Shown here in pieces: positions 19,301 to 28,498 of a stretch of DNA of 45,387 nt. The stretch's first letter is position 1, and each line of letters starts with the position of its first letter. The stretch is from Vibrio ordalii ATCC 33509 (GTDB lineage: Bacteria > Pseudomonadota > Gammaproteobacteria > Enterobacterales > Vibrionaceae). The stretch lies in assembly GCA_000257205.1 (NCBI GenBank), contig AEZC01000093.1:1-45387 (forward strand). Direction: 5' to 3'. The notes beneath the pieces were generated by a model. The model was given only the letters and a program-made list of their open reading frames with translations. It made no database searches and was not told the origin of the DNA. The position numbers were made by a program, and so were the translations under genes.

Positions 19301-19376
19301 TGGAGCGACACACGAGGTTCGAACTCGTGACCTCAACCTTGGCAAGGTTGCGCTCTACCAACTGAGCTAGTGTCGC
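19301..19376 (-). tRNA. tRNA-Gly (GCC), copy 1
   Basis: 76 bases with encoded CCA. The acceptor stem GCGACAC/GTGTCGC, D arm GCTCAGTTGGTAGAGC, anticodon arm CAACCTTGCCAAGGTTG (anticodon GCC) and T arm ACGAGTTCGAACCTCGT all pair perfectly. It is identical to the copy at 19641-19716. tRNA-Gly genes next to orn are also the E. coli arrangement (glyVXY). Confidence 0.97.
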
Positions 19377-19410
19377 AATGATTAATCGTATTTACGCTTA
19401 ATCTGAAATT

Positions 19411-19487
<77 letters not shown>

Positions 19488-19544
19488 TCCGTATTGTGTC
19501 ACCGTTAAGTACGATGAAAACTTACACTCTCTAACAAGAGAATT

Positions 19545-19640
19545 TGGAGCGACACACGAGGTTCACTTTCTTTAAACAAAGAGGCGTGACCTCAACCTTA
19601 ACTAGGTTGTGCGGCGCTATTCTTTTCTTCGAAAAGAATT
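19545..19640 (-). repeat. Third 96-bp tRNA-Gly-derived element
   Basis: Single copy of the 96-bp element, directly abutting the intact tRNA-Gly at 19641, with its hairpin at 19619-19639. It is nearly identical to the unit at 19205-19300. Together with the adjoining tRNA-Gly, the fMet gene and its shared flank, it shows that the array grew by duplication of a Gly-element-fMet block, followed by one extra 96-bp unit in the other block. Confidence 0.85.
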
Positions 19641-19716
19641 TGGAGCGACACACGAGGTTCGAACTCGTGACCTCAACCTTGGCAAGGTTGCGCTCTACCA
19701 ACTGAGCTAGTGTCGC
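19641..19716 (-). tRNA. tRNA-Gly (GCC), copy 2 (promoter-proximal)
   Basis: 76 bases, identical to the copy at 19301-19376 and fully paired, with encoded CCA. It is the first tRNA of the leftward operon. Its 5' leader carries a 6-bp hairpin with a GAAA tetraloop (19721-19726 with 19731-19736), a plausible processing landmark. Confidence 0.97.
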
Positions 19717-19748
19717 ATTCACAACGTTTCCGTTGTTCAGGGCTGCGA

Positions 19749-19811
19749 ATTATAAGAGCATTTTCTTATGATGCAAGCCCTTACTGGCAAAAAATTCTTT
19801 TTTTTTTTTTT
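19749..19811 (-). promoter_or_regulatory. Stable-RNA promoter of the tRNA operon
   Basis: Read leftward: -35 TTGCAT (19771-19776), 16-bp spacer, perfect -10 TATAAT (19749-19754), then a GC-rich discriminator (TCGCAGCCC) typical of stringently controlled promoters. A 14-base A tract upstream (T run 19798-19811 on the plus strand) resembles an UP element. Start of transcription is predicted near 19742. Confidence 0.8.
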
Positions 19812-19891
19812 GACGAAAAAGAACGCAAATATGGCGTATTAATCACAAAAACTGGTTAACACGCCATCAGCAAAAAATGCCGTTCTGAAAA

Positions 19892-20437
19892 TTAAATACT
19901 GAATATGGTCTTACGGTAGTACTGAAGCTCAGCAATAGACTCACGAATATCATCTAAAGCCAGGTGGCTACCTTGCTTAGAAAAGCCATCCAATACTTCT
20001 GGCTTCCAACGGCGAGTCAGCTCTTTTAGCGTACTGACATCCACATAACGGTAATGGAAGTAGGCTTCCAGCTCAGGCATATGTTTATAAAGAAAGCGGC
20101 GATCTTGCCCAATACTGTTGCCACAAATCGGAGATTTACCTTTAGGCACCCACTTTTCCAAAAACGTAATGGTCTGTTCAACCGCTTCTTGTTGTGTCAC
20201 TGAGTCATGACGTACTCGCTCGACCAAACCGCTTTTGGTATGTGTGGTGGTGCACCATTCATCCATTTTAGCCAATTCAGCTTCTGATTGATGAACAGCC
20301 AACACTGGGCCTTCAGCCAAAATGTTCAACTCACTATCAGTCACAATGGTGGCAATCTCGATAATTTTGTGAGTTTCAGGGTCTAATCCTGTCATCTCAA
20401 GATCAACCCAAATCAAGTTTTGATCGCTAAAAGACAT
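19892..20437 (-). CDS. orn: Oligoribonuclease
   Basis: DEDDh exoribonuclease that degrades 2-5 nt RNAs and pGpG, finishing both mRNA decay and c-di-GMP breakdown. It has 181 residues with [12 protein letters not shown] (first D and E), [11 protein letters not shown] and [11 protein letters not shown] (final H and D). It is transcribed toward the tRNA operon and diverges from rsgA. Confidence 0.97.
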   Translation of the reverse strand: MSFSDQNLIWVDLEMTGLDPETHKIIEIATIVTDSELNILAEGPVLAVHQSEAELAKMDEWCTTTHTKSGLVERVRHDSVTQQEAVEQTITFLEKWVPKGKSPICGNSIGQDRRFLYKHMPELEAYFHYRYVDVSTLKELTRRWKPEVLDGFSKQGSHLALDDIRESIAELQYYRKTIFSI

Positions 20438-20591
20438 AAATACGTTGCCTATATTGGTTTGCAGATAAAAAGGGTACTATACCCAAATTCAGATCCCCAA
20501 GATACCTTTGGACATTGGATCCAAACGGTATGATTTTGAGTAAAATCTCAACCTTGGATCAAAACGTATCATAATCATGAAGTAGATAATC

Positions 20592-21653
20592 GTGGCAAAG
20601 AAAAAGAAGCTGACGAAAGGTCAAGTACGACGCGTTCGTAATAATCAGAGTAAACGACTCAAAAAAGAGGACACAGTTTCGTGGGATGAAGCCATGCTAG
20701 GCACCGCAAAAACTGGGTTAGTGATTACTCGTTTTGGCCAACATGCCGATGTTGAAGATTTAGAGACTCACACCATCCACCGCTGTAATTTACGCCGAGG
20801 CATTGAAACGCTGGTCTCGGGAGATCGTGTTATTTGGCGACCTGGACTCGAATCGATGGCAGGAATCTCTGGCGTTGTCGAAGCGGTTGAACCGCGCAAA
20901 TCGGTTCTGACTCGTCCAGATTATTACGACGGTTTGAAACCAGTAGCGGCAAACATTGATCAGATGGTGATTGTGTCATCCGTACTGCCGGAACTGTCAC
21001 TCAATATCATCGACCGTTATTTGATCGCTTCAGAAACCGTGAATATTGCGCCGCTAGTGGTACTGAATAAGATTGATTTACTCAGCGATGAACTGCGTAA
21101 CCAATATCAAGAGTCGTTACGTGTGTACGAACGCATTGGCTACAAAGTGCTTTTTGTCAGCAAAAAAAGCGGTGAAGGGATTGCTGAGTTAGAAGCGGAA
21201 CTTAGCGGACGGATCAACATATTTGTTGGTCAATCTGGTGTCGGTAAATCCAGCCTAGTGAACGCATTAATGCCAAATTTGGAAGATGAAATTGAAGAAG
21301 GTGAAGTTTCTCAAGCATCTGGACTTGGTCAGCATACCACCACTGCGGCTCGCTTGTATCATATCCCTACAGGCGGTGATTTGATCGACTCGCCGGGAGT
21401 GCGTGAATTTGGTTTATGGCACTTGGAAGCTGAAGCGATCACTGAAGCCTTTGTCGAATTTCGTCCCTTCTTAGGCGGCTGTAAGTTTAGAGACTGTAAA
21501 CACGCTGACGATCCGGGTTGCTTATTACGTGAAGCGGTAGAAAAAGGTGATATTAGTAACACGCGCTTTGAGAACTACCACCGAATTTTAGAAAGCATGT
21601 CGGAAAACAAAGCCAACCGCCAATATTCGCGTAACAAAAAAGCGGATTTATAA
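20592..21653 (+). CDS. rsgA: Ribosome small subunit-dependent GTPase RsgA
   Basis: Circularly permuted GTPase that checks and releases late 30S precursors. It has 353 residues: basic N terminus ([14 protein letters not shown]), OB fold, then permuted G motifs in the order [25 protein letters not shown], and the zinc knuckle [14 protein letters not shown]. The start is GTG (20592-20594). It is followed by psd, as in E. coli. Confidence 0.97.
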   Translation: MAKKKKLTKGQVRRVRNNQSKRLKKEDTVSWDEAMLGTAKTGLVITRFGQHADVEDLETHTIHRCNLRRGIETLVSGDRVIWRPGLESMAGISGVVEAVEPRKSVLTRPDYYDGLKPVAANIDQMVIVSSVLPELSLNIIDRYLIASETVNIAPLVVLNKIDLLSDELRNQYQESLRVYERIGYKVLFVSKKSGEGIAELEAELSGRINIFVGQSGVGKSSLVNALMPNLEDEIEEGEVSQASGLGQHTTTAARLYHIPTGGDLIDSPGVREFGLWHLEAEAITEAFVEFRPFLGGCKFRDCKHADDPGCLLREAVEKGDISNTRFENYHRILESMSENKANRQYSRNKKADL

Positions 21654-21828
21654 ATAGCATCGAGTCTTACCCCGGCAAATGTCCGCAGACTTGATCGATA
21701 AATTTTTTATCTGTCGCCATCGAATAATCCGTAAGCAATGGTGACTAACTGCTGACATGGTGAGAGTTTTTCAGTAACATCTCGCGCCCAAAGTGAAGAA
21801 CATACCGTTAACATTGGAATCAGAGACA

Positions 21829-22686
21829 ATGGATAAAATTAAAGTTGGACTGCAATACTGGATCCCACAACATGGCTTAACACGCCTGATGGGTAAACTC
21901 GCATCAGCGAAAGCTGGCGGTCTAACCACTGCAGTCATTCGTTGGTTTATTAAACAATATAATGTCAACATGGATGAATCTCTGCATTCAGATCCTAGCC
22001 ATTTCAAAACATTCAATGAATTCTTTGTTCGTGAATTGAAAGCCGATGCTCGGCCAATCAGTGATGGTGATAGCTTAATCACCCATCCGGCCGATGCCTG
22101 CGTTAGTCAATTCGGGCCGATTCAAGATGGCAAGCTTATCCAAGCGAAAGGCCACCATTTTACAGCGGTAGAATTGCTCGGTGGTGATGCCAAGCTGGCG
22201 CAAGAGTTTGAAGATGGCGAATTTGCCACGCTTTATTTATCACCTCGCGACTACCACCGCGTACACATGCCTTGCGATGGCGTGTTACGTCAAATGATTT
22301 ATGTACCGGGCGATCTTTTCTCGGTTAACCCACTAACCGCCGAAAATGTACCGAACCTGTTTGCTCGCAATGAGCGCGTGGTGTGTATTTTTGATACTGA
22401 GTTTGGCCCAATGGCACAAGTGCTTGTCGGAGCGACCATTGTTGGCAGTATTGAGCTAGTTTGGTCAGGGACTGTCACGCCTCCGCGCGGCAATACCGTT
22501 TATCGCTGGGATTATCCAGCCCAAGGCAATACCTCTGTTGTACTGAAAAAAGGACAAGAGATGGGTCGATTTAAGCTAGGCTCAACGGTGATCAACCTGT
22601 TTGCAAAAGATAAAATTCGCTTTGATGAGTCTATGCAACACAATGCTACAACGGTTATGGGTACTCCATACGCACAGCAACGTTAA
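21829..22686 (+). CDS. psd: Phosphatidylserine decarboxylase proenzyme
   Basis: Membrane-associated enzyme making phosphatidylethanolamine from phosphatidylserine. It has 285 residues from the ATG at 21829 ([14 protein letters not shown]), which aligns with E. coli; the GTG 12 codons earlier gives an unlikely extension. The self-cleavage motif LGST is at 250-253, with Ser252 becoming the pyruvoyl group of the alpha chain. [14 protein letters not shown] and FARNERV are conserved. The C terminus is short, lacking the acidic tail of E. coli Psd. Confidence 0.96.
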   Translation: MDKIKVGLQYWIPQHGLTRLMGKLASAKAGGLTTAVIRWFIKQYNVNMDESLHSDPSHFKTFNEFFVRELKADARPISDGDSLITHPADACVSQFGPIQDGKLIQAKGHHFTAVELLGGDAKLAQEFEDGEFATLYLSPRDYHRVHMPCDGVLRQMIYVPGDLFSVNPLTAENVPNLFARNERVVCIFDTEFGPMAQVLVGATIVGSIELVWSGTVTPPRGNTVYRWDYPAQGNTSVVLKKGQEMGRFKLGSTVINLFAKDKIRFDESMQHNATTVMGTPYAQQR

Positions 22687-22715
22687 TCGCCATCTCTTAA
22701 TGTTCCCTGCAAAAT

Positions 22716-22745
22716 GCGTTAGCTCTGCATGTTCAGAGCTAACGC
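22716..22745 (+). terminator. Strong hairpin after psd
   Basis: Perfect 12-bp stem (GCGTTAGCTCTG 22716-22727 with its complement 22734-22745, loop CATGTT). A T7 run follows only 15 bases later (22760-22766), so this is a probable but atypical terminator or an mRNA 3'-end stabiliser. Confidence 0.5.
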
Positions 22746-22899
22746 CTCTAGATATTTCGCTTTTTTTCTTTATTGATAAAAAACAAAGCTGCTGCATATT
22801 CCTTCGCTAAAACTCAAAATTTCAAGCCGCGTCTAAGACCTTAATTCACATATCATTTACGCTAGTTACTTCAAGTTAAGCTAATGAAGGTCATGTGAT

Positions 22900-24315
22900 A
22901 TGCCTACCATGAATACGGGAATGCTGATAAAGCTTGCGATCTGCTTTTTGCTGCCCATCGGTGTTTTACTGATGCCCATTGATGTAATACCGATTGATGA
23001 CTTAACCTTAATTCAACATCGATTACTGGCTATTTTTTTATTGGCTGCTCTGCTTTGGGTATTGGAGCCAGTTCCTGTATTTGCCACCTCCATTTTGATC
23101 ATTGCGCTCGAATTGGTGATGATTTCAGATAAAGGCTTGCATCTCTTTCGTTCGCCCCCCGCTGGGCATGATATCGGCGAGTTAATGAAGTACACCGATA
23201 TTTTCAGCGCTTTCTCTTCACCGATTATTATCTTGTTCATGGGCGGCTTTGCACTGGCGATTGCTGCTTCTAAATATGAACTGGACAACAACTTAGCCCG
23301 AGTTTTACTCAAACCTTTTGGTACTCAACCCCGCTTTATTATGCTGGGGATAATGTTGATCACTGCGGTATTTTCTATGTTTATGTCCAATACCGCGACT
23401 ACTGTGATGATGCTGGCACTGCTCGGACCGATCGTCGCTTCCGCTCCAAAAGGGGATTTAGGCATCAAAGCCTTAGTGCTCTGCATTCCGATTGCAGCGA
23501 ACACCGGTGGTATTGCCACGCCTATCGGTACGCCACCCAATGCGATCGCGCTGCAATATCTCACCGGAAGCAATAGCATTGATTTCTTTTCTTGGATGAT
23601 GATGGGCTTGCCGTTTGTGATTATTCAGCTCACGTTAGCTTGGTTTTTGCTACAAAAACTGTTCCCCTCTTCAGAAAAACAGATGGTGCTGAAACTAAAC
23701 GGAACATTCCAAAAAAATTGGCGTGCAATCGTGGTCTACATTACTTTTGCTGCCACCATAGTGCTGTGGATGACCACCTCTCTACACGGCATGAACACCT
23801 ATGTGGTATCTATTATTCCTTTGGCGGTTTTTACACTCACCGGCATTATGGGCAAAGAGGAACTGAAACAGATCAACTGGGACGTCTTGTGGCTAGTGGC
23901 TGGTGGGATAGCGATTGGCATTGGGCTAGATAAAACAGGGCTCGCTTCAGCATTAGCTCACGCTATTGATTACAGTTCTCTATCGCCTATCTCGGTCGTC
24001 ATCACCCTGTCGCTCGTTTGTTGGCTCATGGCAAACTTCATGTCCAATACCGCGACCGCTAACTTACTCATGCCGATCGCCGCCGCGATTGGCACATCCA
24101 TGGAAAGCTTGGCCAGTATTGGTGGTATACAAAGTTTGTTAGTGGTTGTCGCCTTTTCTGCCTCACTGGGTATGATTTTACCTGTCTCAACACCGCCGAA
24201 CTCACTGGCCTATTCTACCGGGCTTATTGAGAGTAAAGACATGGCCAAAACAGGTCTGATTATTGGCGTTGTTGGCTTGTGCATTGTCTATGCTGCCGCG
24301 CTATTACTGACCTAA
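22900..24315 (+). CDS. DASS/SLC13-family sodium:carboxylate symporter
   Basis: Inner-membrane transporter of the divalent anion:sodium symporter family, with 471 residues and about 11 hydrophobic segments. It shows the two signature Ser-Asn-Thr motifs of the family in FMSNTATTVMM (163-165) and FMSNTATANLLMP (382-384), and the paired TPIGTPPNAIAL and PVSTPPNSLAYSTG loops that form the sodium and carboxylate sites in VcINDY-type proteins. The substrate (a di- or tricarboxylate is likely) cannot be fixed. It starts with ATG after GAAGG. No obvious partner gene lies nearby. Confidence 0.85.
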   Translation: MPTMNTGMLIKLAICFLLPIGVLLMPIDVIPIDDLTLIQHRLLAIFLLAALLWVLEPVPVFATSILIIALELVMISDKGLHLFRSPPAGHDIGELMKYTDIFSAFSSPIIILFMGGFALAIAASKYELDNNLARVLLKPFGTQPRFIMLGIMLITAVFSMFMSNTATTVMMLALLGPIVASAPKGDLGIKALVLCIPIAANTGGIATPIGTPPNAIALQYLTGSNSIDFFSWMMMGLPFVIIQLTLAWFLLQKLFPSSEKQMVLKLNGTFQKNWRAIVVYITFAATIVLWMTTSLHGMNTYVVSIIPLAVFTLTGIMGKEELKQINWDVLWLVAGGIAIGIGLDKTGLASALAHAIDYSSLSPISVVITLSLVCWLMANFMSNTATANLLMPIAAAIGTSMESLASIGGIQSLLVVVAFSASLGMILPVSTPPNSLAYSTGLIESKDMAKTGLIIGVVGLCIVYAAALLLT

Positions 24316-24321
24316 CCTCTG

Positions 24322-24450
24322 GTGACTGCGGCTTGTATTGGGAGTCACTGTAAAGCTATCAGCCAAACTCAGCAGAGCAGCCACAGCGCTCATGAAATGC
24401 ATTTATCAGCAGAAGCCATGCGTAACGATATTCGCCGCTTCAAAGTATAA
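24322..24450 (+). pseudogene. Possible tail of a decayed methyl-accepting chemotaxis protein
   Basis: A short open frame (43 codons including TAA at 24448-24450) in an otherwise gene-free 247-base gap. Its last part, SAHEMHLSAEAMRNDIRRFKV, resembles the extreme C terminus of many chemotaxis receptors, which end in a hydrophobic helix followed by RFKV or RFRV. A hairpin starts 9 bases after the stop, as expected for a real gene end. No receptor body is present upstream. The resemblance is judged by eye only. Confidence 0.3.
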
Positions 24451-24458
24451 ATCCTCTT

Positions 24459-24491
24459 GGCTTGCCTCTTTTAATCACATTGAGGCAAGCC
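24459..24491 (+). terminator. Hairpin between the transporter genes
   Basis: Perfect 10-bp stem (GGCTTGCCTC 24459-24468 with GAGGCAAGCC 24482-24491) and a 13-base loop. There is no clean T run, only a T-rich tail (CCCTTTGTTTT about 10 bases on). It probably ends transcription from the upstream transporter or the lost gene. Confidence 0.45.
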
Positions 24492-24562
24492 CATAAATTC
24501 CCTTTGTTTTCCCCTAGCGCTTAAGGCATATTGAGATCCTTCCCTCGTTCAAGGATGCTGAC

Positions 24563-25450
24563 ATGGGCTACGAATGGCTCGCGCTTGCTGCCGCGTTTCT
24601 TTGGGCAGTAGCCAGTTTACTGTCTGTTACTCCCGCTCGCCATTTAGGAACCTTTGCTTATAGCCGTTGGCGCATGGGCTGTACTTCTCTCATTTTAGTG
24701 AGTATGGCGCTGGCAACTGGCGGCTGGGCAACAGTCAACAGCGAGATGGTGACACCCATGATGTATTCGGGGTTGATTGGCATATTCATTGGCGATACGG
24801 CGCTGTTTGCATGTTTAAATCGCATGGGGCCAAGACAATCCGGTTTACTCTTTTCCTGCCATGCCGTTTTTTCGGCCATTCTTGGCTATTTTTTATTCAG
24901 CGAAAGCATGAGCCATGCAGAGCTAATGGGAGCGACTTTTGTCTTTTCAGGCGTTCTAACGGCCATCTTTTTTGGCCGCCGAGGGCAAAATCATAATGCA
25001 TTGGAAGCAATTAAAGGCCGAGTATGGGTTGGCATTGCACTTGACCTTATCGCAGCGCTATGCCAAGCATTGGGTGGGATCATCGCCAAACCTGTGATGC
25101 AAACGGGGGTCGACCCCATCGCCGCTTCCGCGATTCGAATGCTCACCGCCTTCACCGCACACTGCTTACTGTTGGCTACTGGTGCAAAATTAGCACGCGC
25201 CACTCAAGCCATTACGCTGCCCATTTTTACCATTACCGCTATCAACGGTTTTCTTGCGATGGCGGTAGGGATGACGTTAATTCTCTACGCACTGCGTGAA
25301 GGCAACGTGGGTATGGTGGCCCTGCTCTCCTCAACCACGCCCATCATGTTGTTGCCTATTTTATGGATGTATACCAAACAGCGGCCCAACCGATTCGCTT
25401 GGTGCGGCGCACTGTTTGCCGTACTTGGGACGGGAATTTTAGTTTATTAA
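24563..25450 (+). CDS. EamA/DMT-family transporter
   Basis: Inner-membrane protein of the drug/metabolite transporter superfamily: 295 residues, about ten hydrophobic helices in two EamA halves (about 3-135 and 153-293). Signs include YEWLALAAAFLWAVASLL at the start and a final GALFAVLGTGILVY. The substrate is unknown. It begins with ATG at 24563 and precedes gpmI by 156 bases, so a shared transcript is possible but not shown. Confidence 0.8.
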   Translation: MGYEWLALAAAFLWAVASLLSVTPARHLGTFAYSRWRMGCTSLILVSMALATGGWATVNSEMVTPMMYSGLIGIFIGDTALFACLNRMGPRQSGLLFSCHAVFSAILGYFLFSESMSHAELMGATFVFSGVLTAIFFGRRGQNHNALEAIKGRVWVGIALDLIAALCQALGGIIAKPVMQTGVDPIAASAIRMLTAFTAHCLLLATGAKLARATQAITLPIFTITAINGFLAMAVGMTLILYALREGNVGMVALLSSTTPIMLLPILWMYTKQRPNRFAWCGALFAVLGTGILVY

Positions 25451-25606
25451 ATGGCGCTAAAAAGGCACCGATGTTGATCAATAGGCTACCTTTATAGGCA
25501 TTGATAGGGAGAATCATTGATCTTAACCTACTGCAATCGCTTCAAAGTGTAGTAAAATTACGCTAATTTCTGTTTAAGTTACTTTGAATTTGACGAGGTC
25601 ATAACT

Positions 25607-27139
25607 ATGTCAGCTAAGAAGCCAATGGCTTTAGTAATTCTTGACGGTTGGGGTTACCGTGAAGATAACGCACACAACGCAATCAGCAATGCACATACTC
25701 CAGTCATGGATAGCTTAATTGCAAACAACCCAAACACTCTGATTTCGGCTTCTGGTATGGATGTGGGTTTACCGGATGGTCAAATGGGTAACTCAGAAGT
25801 CGGTCACACCAATATCGGTGCTGGTCGTATTGTTTACCAAGACCTGACGCGTATTACCAAATCGATTCTTGATGGTGAATTCCAACAAACCGAAGCATTA
25901 GTCAACGCGATGGATAAAGCGATCAAAGCGGGCAAAGCGGTTCATCTATTAGGTTTGATGTCTCCAGGCGGTGTTCACTCGCATGAAGATCATATCTACG
26001 CTGCCGTTGAAATGGCTGCTGCCCGTGGCGCTGAGAAAATCTACCTCCACTGCTTCCTTGATGGCCGCGATACGCCACCACGCAGTGCCGAAGCCTCATT
26101 ACAGCGCTTCCAAGACCTATTTGCTAAATTAGGCAAAGGTCGTATCGCCTCACTGATTGGCCGTTACTACGCCATGGATCGCGACAACAACTGGGAACGC
26201 GTACAAAAAGCTTACGACCTATTGGTTGAAGCCAAAGCAGAGTTTACTTTTGATTCCGCCCTGGCAGGCCTTGAAGCCGCTTACGCACGTGAAGAAAATG
26301 ATGAATTTGTTAAAGCGACAGAAATCAAAGCTGAAGGCCAAGACTCTGCTGCGATTGAAGATGGCGACGCCGTGATTTTCATGAACTACCGCGCCGACCG
26401 TGCACGTGAAATTACTCGTGCTTTCATACCAGATTTCAACGGGTTTGAACGTGCGAAGTTCCCAGCAATTGACTTTGTGATGCTAACCCAATACGCCGCG
26501 GACATTCCTCTGCTGTGCGCATTTCCACCAGCATCACTAGAAAACACCTACGGTGAGTGGCTATCAAAGGCGGGCAAAACTCAGTTGCGCATCTCTGAAA
26601 CAGAAAAATACGCGCACGTCACCTTCTTCTTTAACGGTGGTGTTGAGAACGAATTCCCAGGCGAAGAGCGCCAATTGGTTGCTTCACCTAAAGTGGCAAC
26701 TTACGATCTGCAACCGGAAATGAGCGCGCCTGAACTGACTGAAAAACTCGTTGCGGCAATCAAGTCGGGTAAATACGATGCGATTATCTGTAACTACCCG
26801 AACGGCGATATGGTTGGTCATACTGGTATTTACGAAGCGGCCGTGAAAGCATGCGAAGCGCTTGATGAGTGTATCGGAAAAGTGGTTGAAGCGATTAAAG
26901 AAGTCGATGGCCAGCTACTGATCACAGCAGACCACGGCAATGCTGAAATGATGGTGAACCCAGAAACTGGGGGCATTCATACTGCCCATACCAATCTGCC
27001 AGTGCCGCTTATCTACGTCGGTAGCAAAGATCTTAAGCTAAAAGACGGTGGTAAGCTTTCTGACCTAGCACCAACGATGCTTGCTCTATCGAACATGGAC
27101 ATCCCAGCAGAAATGTCTGGTCAAGTGTTGTTTAAATAA
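25607..27139 (+). CDS. gpmI: 2,3-bisphosphoglycerate-independent phosphoglycerate mutase
   Basis: Manganese-dependent glycolytic enzyme interconverting 3- and 2-phosphoglycerate. It has 510 residues of the alkaline-phosphatase superfamily: [11 protein letters not shown] near the N terminus, [10 protein letters not shown] with the catalytic Ser near 62, [11 protein letters not shown], and the metal-binding [11 protein letters not shown]. Codon choice is clean and highly regular. It is followed by a strong terminator and then envC. Confidence 0.97.
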   Translation: MSAKKPMALVILDGWGYREDNAHNAISNAHTPVMDSLIANNPNTLISASGMDVGLPDGQMGNSEVGHTNIGAGRIVYQDLTRITKSILDGEFQQTEALVNAMDKAIKAGKAVHLLGLMSPGGVHSHEDHIYAAVEMAAARGAEKIYLHCFLDGRDTPPRSAEASLQRFQDLFAKLGKGRIASLIGRYYAMDRDNNWERVQKAYDLLVEAKAEFTFDSALAGLEAAYAREENDEFVKATEIKAEGQDSAAIEDGDAVIFMNYRADRAREITRAFIPDFNGFERAKFPAIDFVMLTQYAADIPLLCAFPPASLENTYGEWLSKAGKTQLRISETEKYAHVTFFFNGGVENEFPGEERQLVASPKVATYDLQPEMSAPELTEKLVAAIKSGKYDAIICNYPNGDMVGHTGIYEAAVKACEALDECIGKVVEAIKEVDGQLLITADHGNAEMMVNPETGGIHTAHTNLPVPLIYVGSKDLKLKDGGKLSDLAPTMLALSNMDIPAEMSGQVLFK

Positions 27140-27160
27140 CTCACCAACCACGTGATATTG

Positions 27161-27188
27161 AGCCTCGATCAATATCGAGGCTTTTTTT
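27161..27188 (+). terminator. gpmI intrinsic terminator
   Basis: 9-bp stem (AGCCTCGAT 27161-27169 with ATCGAGGCT 27174-27182, loop CAAT) followed directly by T7 (27182-27188). A classical Rho-independent terminator 21 bases after the gpmI stop. Confidence 0.9.
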
Positions 27189-27296
27189 CACCCAAGAACT
27201 CGAGATTTGATTGCAAGTTTTGACATAGGGCTTTCGCCTCGCCGATGGCTTTGAGTATACTGACTCACTACTTTGTTGATAGAGACTTGAAAACGG

Positions 27297-28448
27297 ATGA
27301 GAAACAAGCCTTCACCACACCCACTGACTATAACGACTTGGTGGCATGCACTTAGCCTAGTGATGGTGTTAGGGCTAGCTTGCCTGTCCAGTTCACCGTT
27401 AATGGCTGCCACTCAACAAGAGCTCAAAGGGGTGAAAGGAGAAATTTCTCGTCAGCAGCAAGCGTTAAACAATCGACAAAAAGAGCTCGATTCGTTGCAA
27501 AATGCGCTTAAAAAGCAAGAAGTAGGCATTTCAAGTCTAGAAAGTCAGATCAAAAACACCAAATCAGAATTGGTAGTGGCCAATGCTAATATCGCTAAAC
27601 TCAAGCAAAAGATCACGGCCTTAGAAATACAAAAAGCACAGCAAACTGCCAAATTAGCTCAACTGATCAAAACCTATTACGCCACTCAGCGAGCGACGGC
27701 CTCATCAAACATACTCAATAATGGCGTAGAAGAAGATCGCATCAGTCAGTATTACCAGCACTTGGCGAAGGCACGCAGCCAAACCATCCAACAGCTTGAA
27801 CTTACGCAGACAGAGCTCAATGAAAGTGAAAAACAGCTACAACTTGAACGAGATCAAATAGCCTCGCTTTTAGAGCAACAGACCCAAAAGCGCGACACGT
27901 TGGCAAAAACGCAGTCAGAACGACGCAGTACAGTGGGTAAAATTCAAAAAAGCATTTCCGGTGATAAAGTCTACTTAGCGGAATTGCAACGCAATGAAAT
28001 GCGATTACAAGCAGAAATCGCCAAAGCAGCAAAACGTAATGCTGTGCTAATGGATGGGTTAGCGCCGCAAAAAGGCAAGCTACCTTGGCCAGTCAAAGGA
28101 AAAATCCTGCATGCTTTTGGTACGCGGCAAAGTGGACAAATTGACTGGAAAGGCCTGGTGATTGACGCCAATTATGGTCAAAATGTCAAAGCGGTTTATT
28201 CTGGTACGGTCGTGTTTGCTGAATATCTACGTGGTTATGGGCTGGTGGTTTTGCTCGATCATGGCAAAGGCGATATGACCTTATACGGCTTTAACCAAAG
28301 CCTACTGAAAAAAGAGGGCGATAAAGTCATCGCTGGTGAAACTATTGCTTTAGCAGGCGACACTGGCGGCCAATCTCAGCCCGCACTCTATTTTGAAATT
28401 CGCCGTAACAGTAAAGCCGAAGATCCAATACGCTGGCTCAGCCGCTAA
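27297..28448 (+). CDS. envC: Murein hydrolase activator EnvC
   Basis: Periplasmic activator of septal amidases. It has 383 residues: signal peptide (about 1-37, ending SSSPLMA), a long coiled coil (about 40-255, rich in Gln/Lys/Glu heptads) and a C-terminal LytM/M23 domain (about 265-380). The zinc ligands of active LytM enzymes are lost: the usual HxH is YGF in TLYGFNQ, which marks it as an activator rather than a peptidase. Its natural target would be AmiB, encoded at 14.8-16.5 kb. It has its own start 15 codons after the gpmI terminator region. Confidence 0.93.
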   Translation: MRNKPSPHPLTITTWWHALSLVMVLGLACLSSSPLMAATQQELKGVKGEISRQQQALNNRQKELDSLQNALKKQEVGISSLESQIKNTKSELVVANANIAKLKQKITALEIQKAQQTAKLAQLIKTYYATQRATASSNILNNGVEEDRISQYYQHLAKARSQTIQQLELTQTELNESEKQLQLERDQIASLLEQQTQKRDTLAKTQSERRSTVGKIQKSISGDKVYLAELQRNEMRLQAEIAKAAKRNAVLMDGLAPQKGKLPWPVKGKILHAFGTRQSGQIDWKGLVIDANYGQNVKAVYSGTVVFAEYLRGYGLVVLLDHGKGDMTLYGFNQSLLKKEGDKVIAGETIALAGDTGGQSQPALYFEIRRNSKAEDPIRWLSR

Positions 28449-28498
28449 CAAAATAGAAAAGCTAGTCACAAGCAACACTCTGTCAATTCGTGTAAGTA

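Noticed and set aside
19798..19811. A 14-base T homopolymer as a possible assembly error or mobile-element scar.
   Set aside because: It sits where an A-rich UP element would be expected upstream of a strong tRNA promoter; no flanking duplication is seen. The exact length may still be uncertain.
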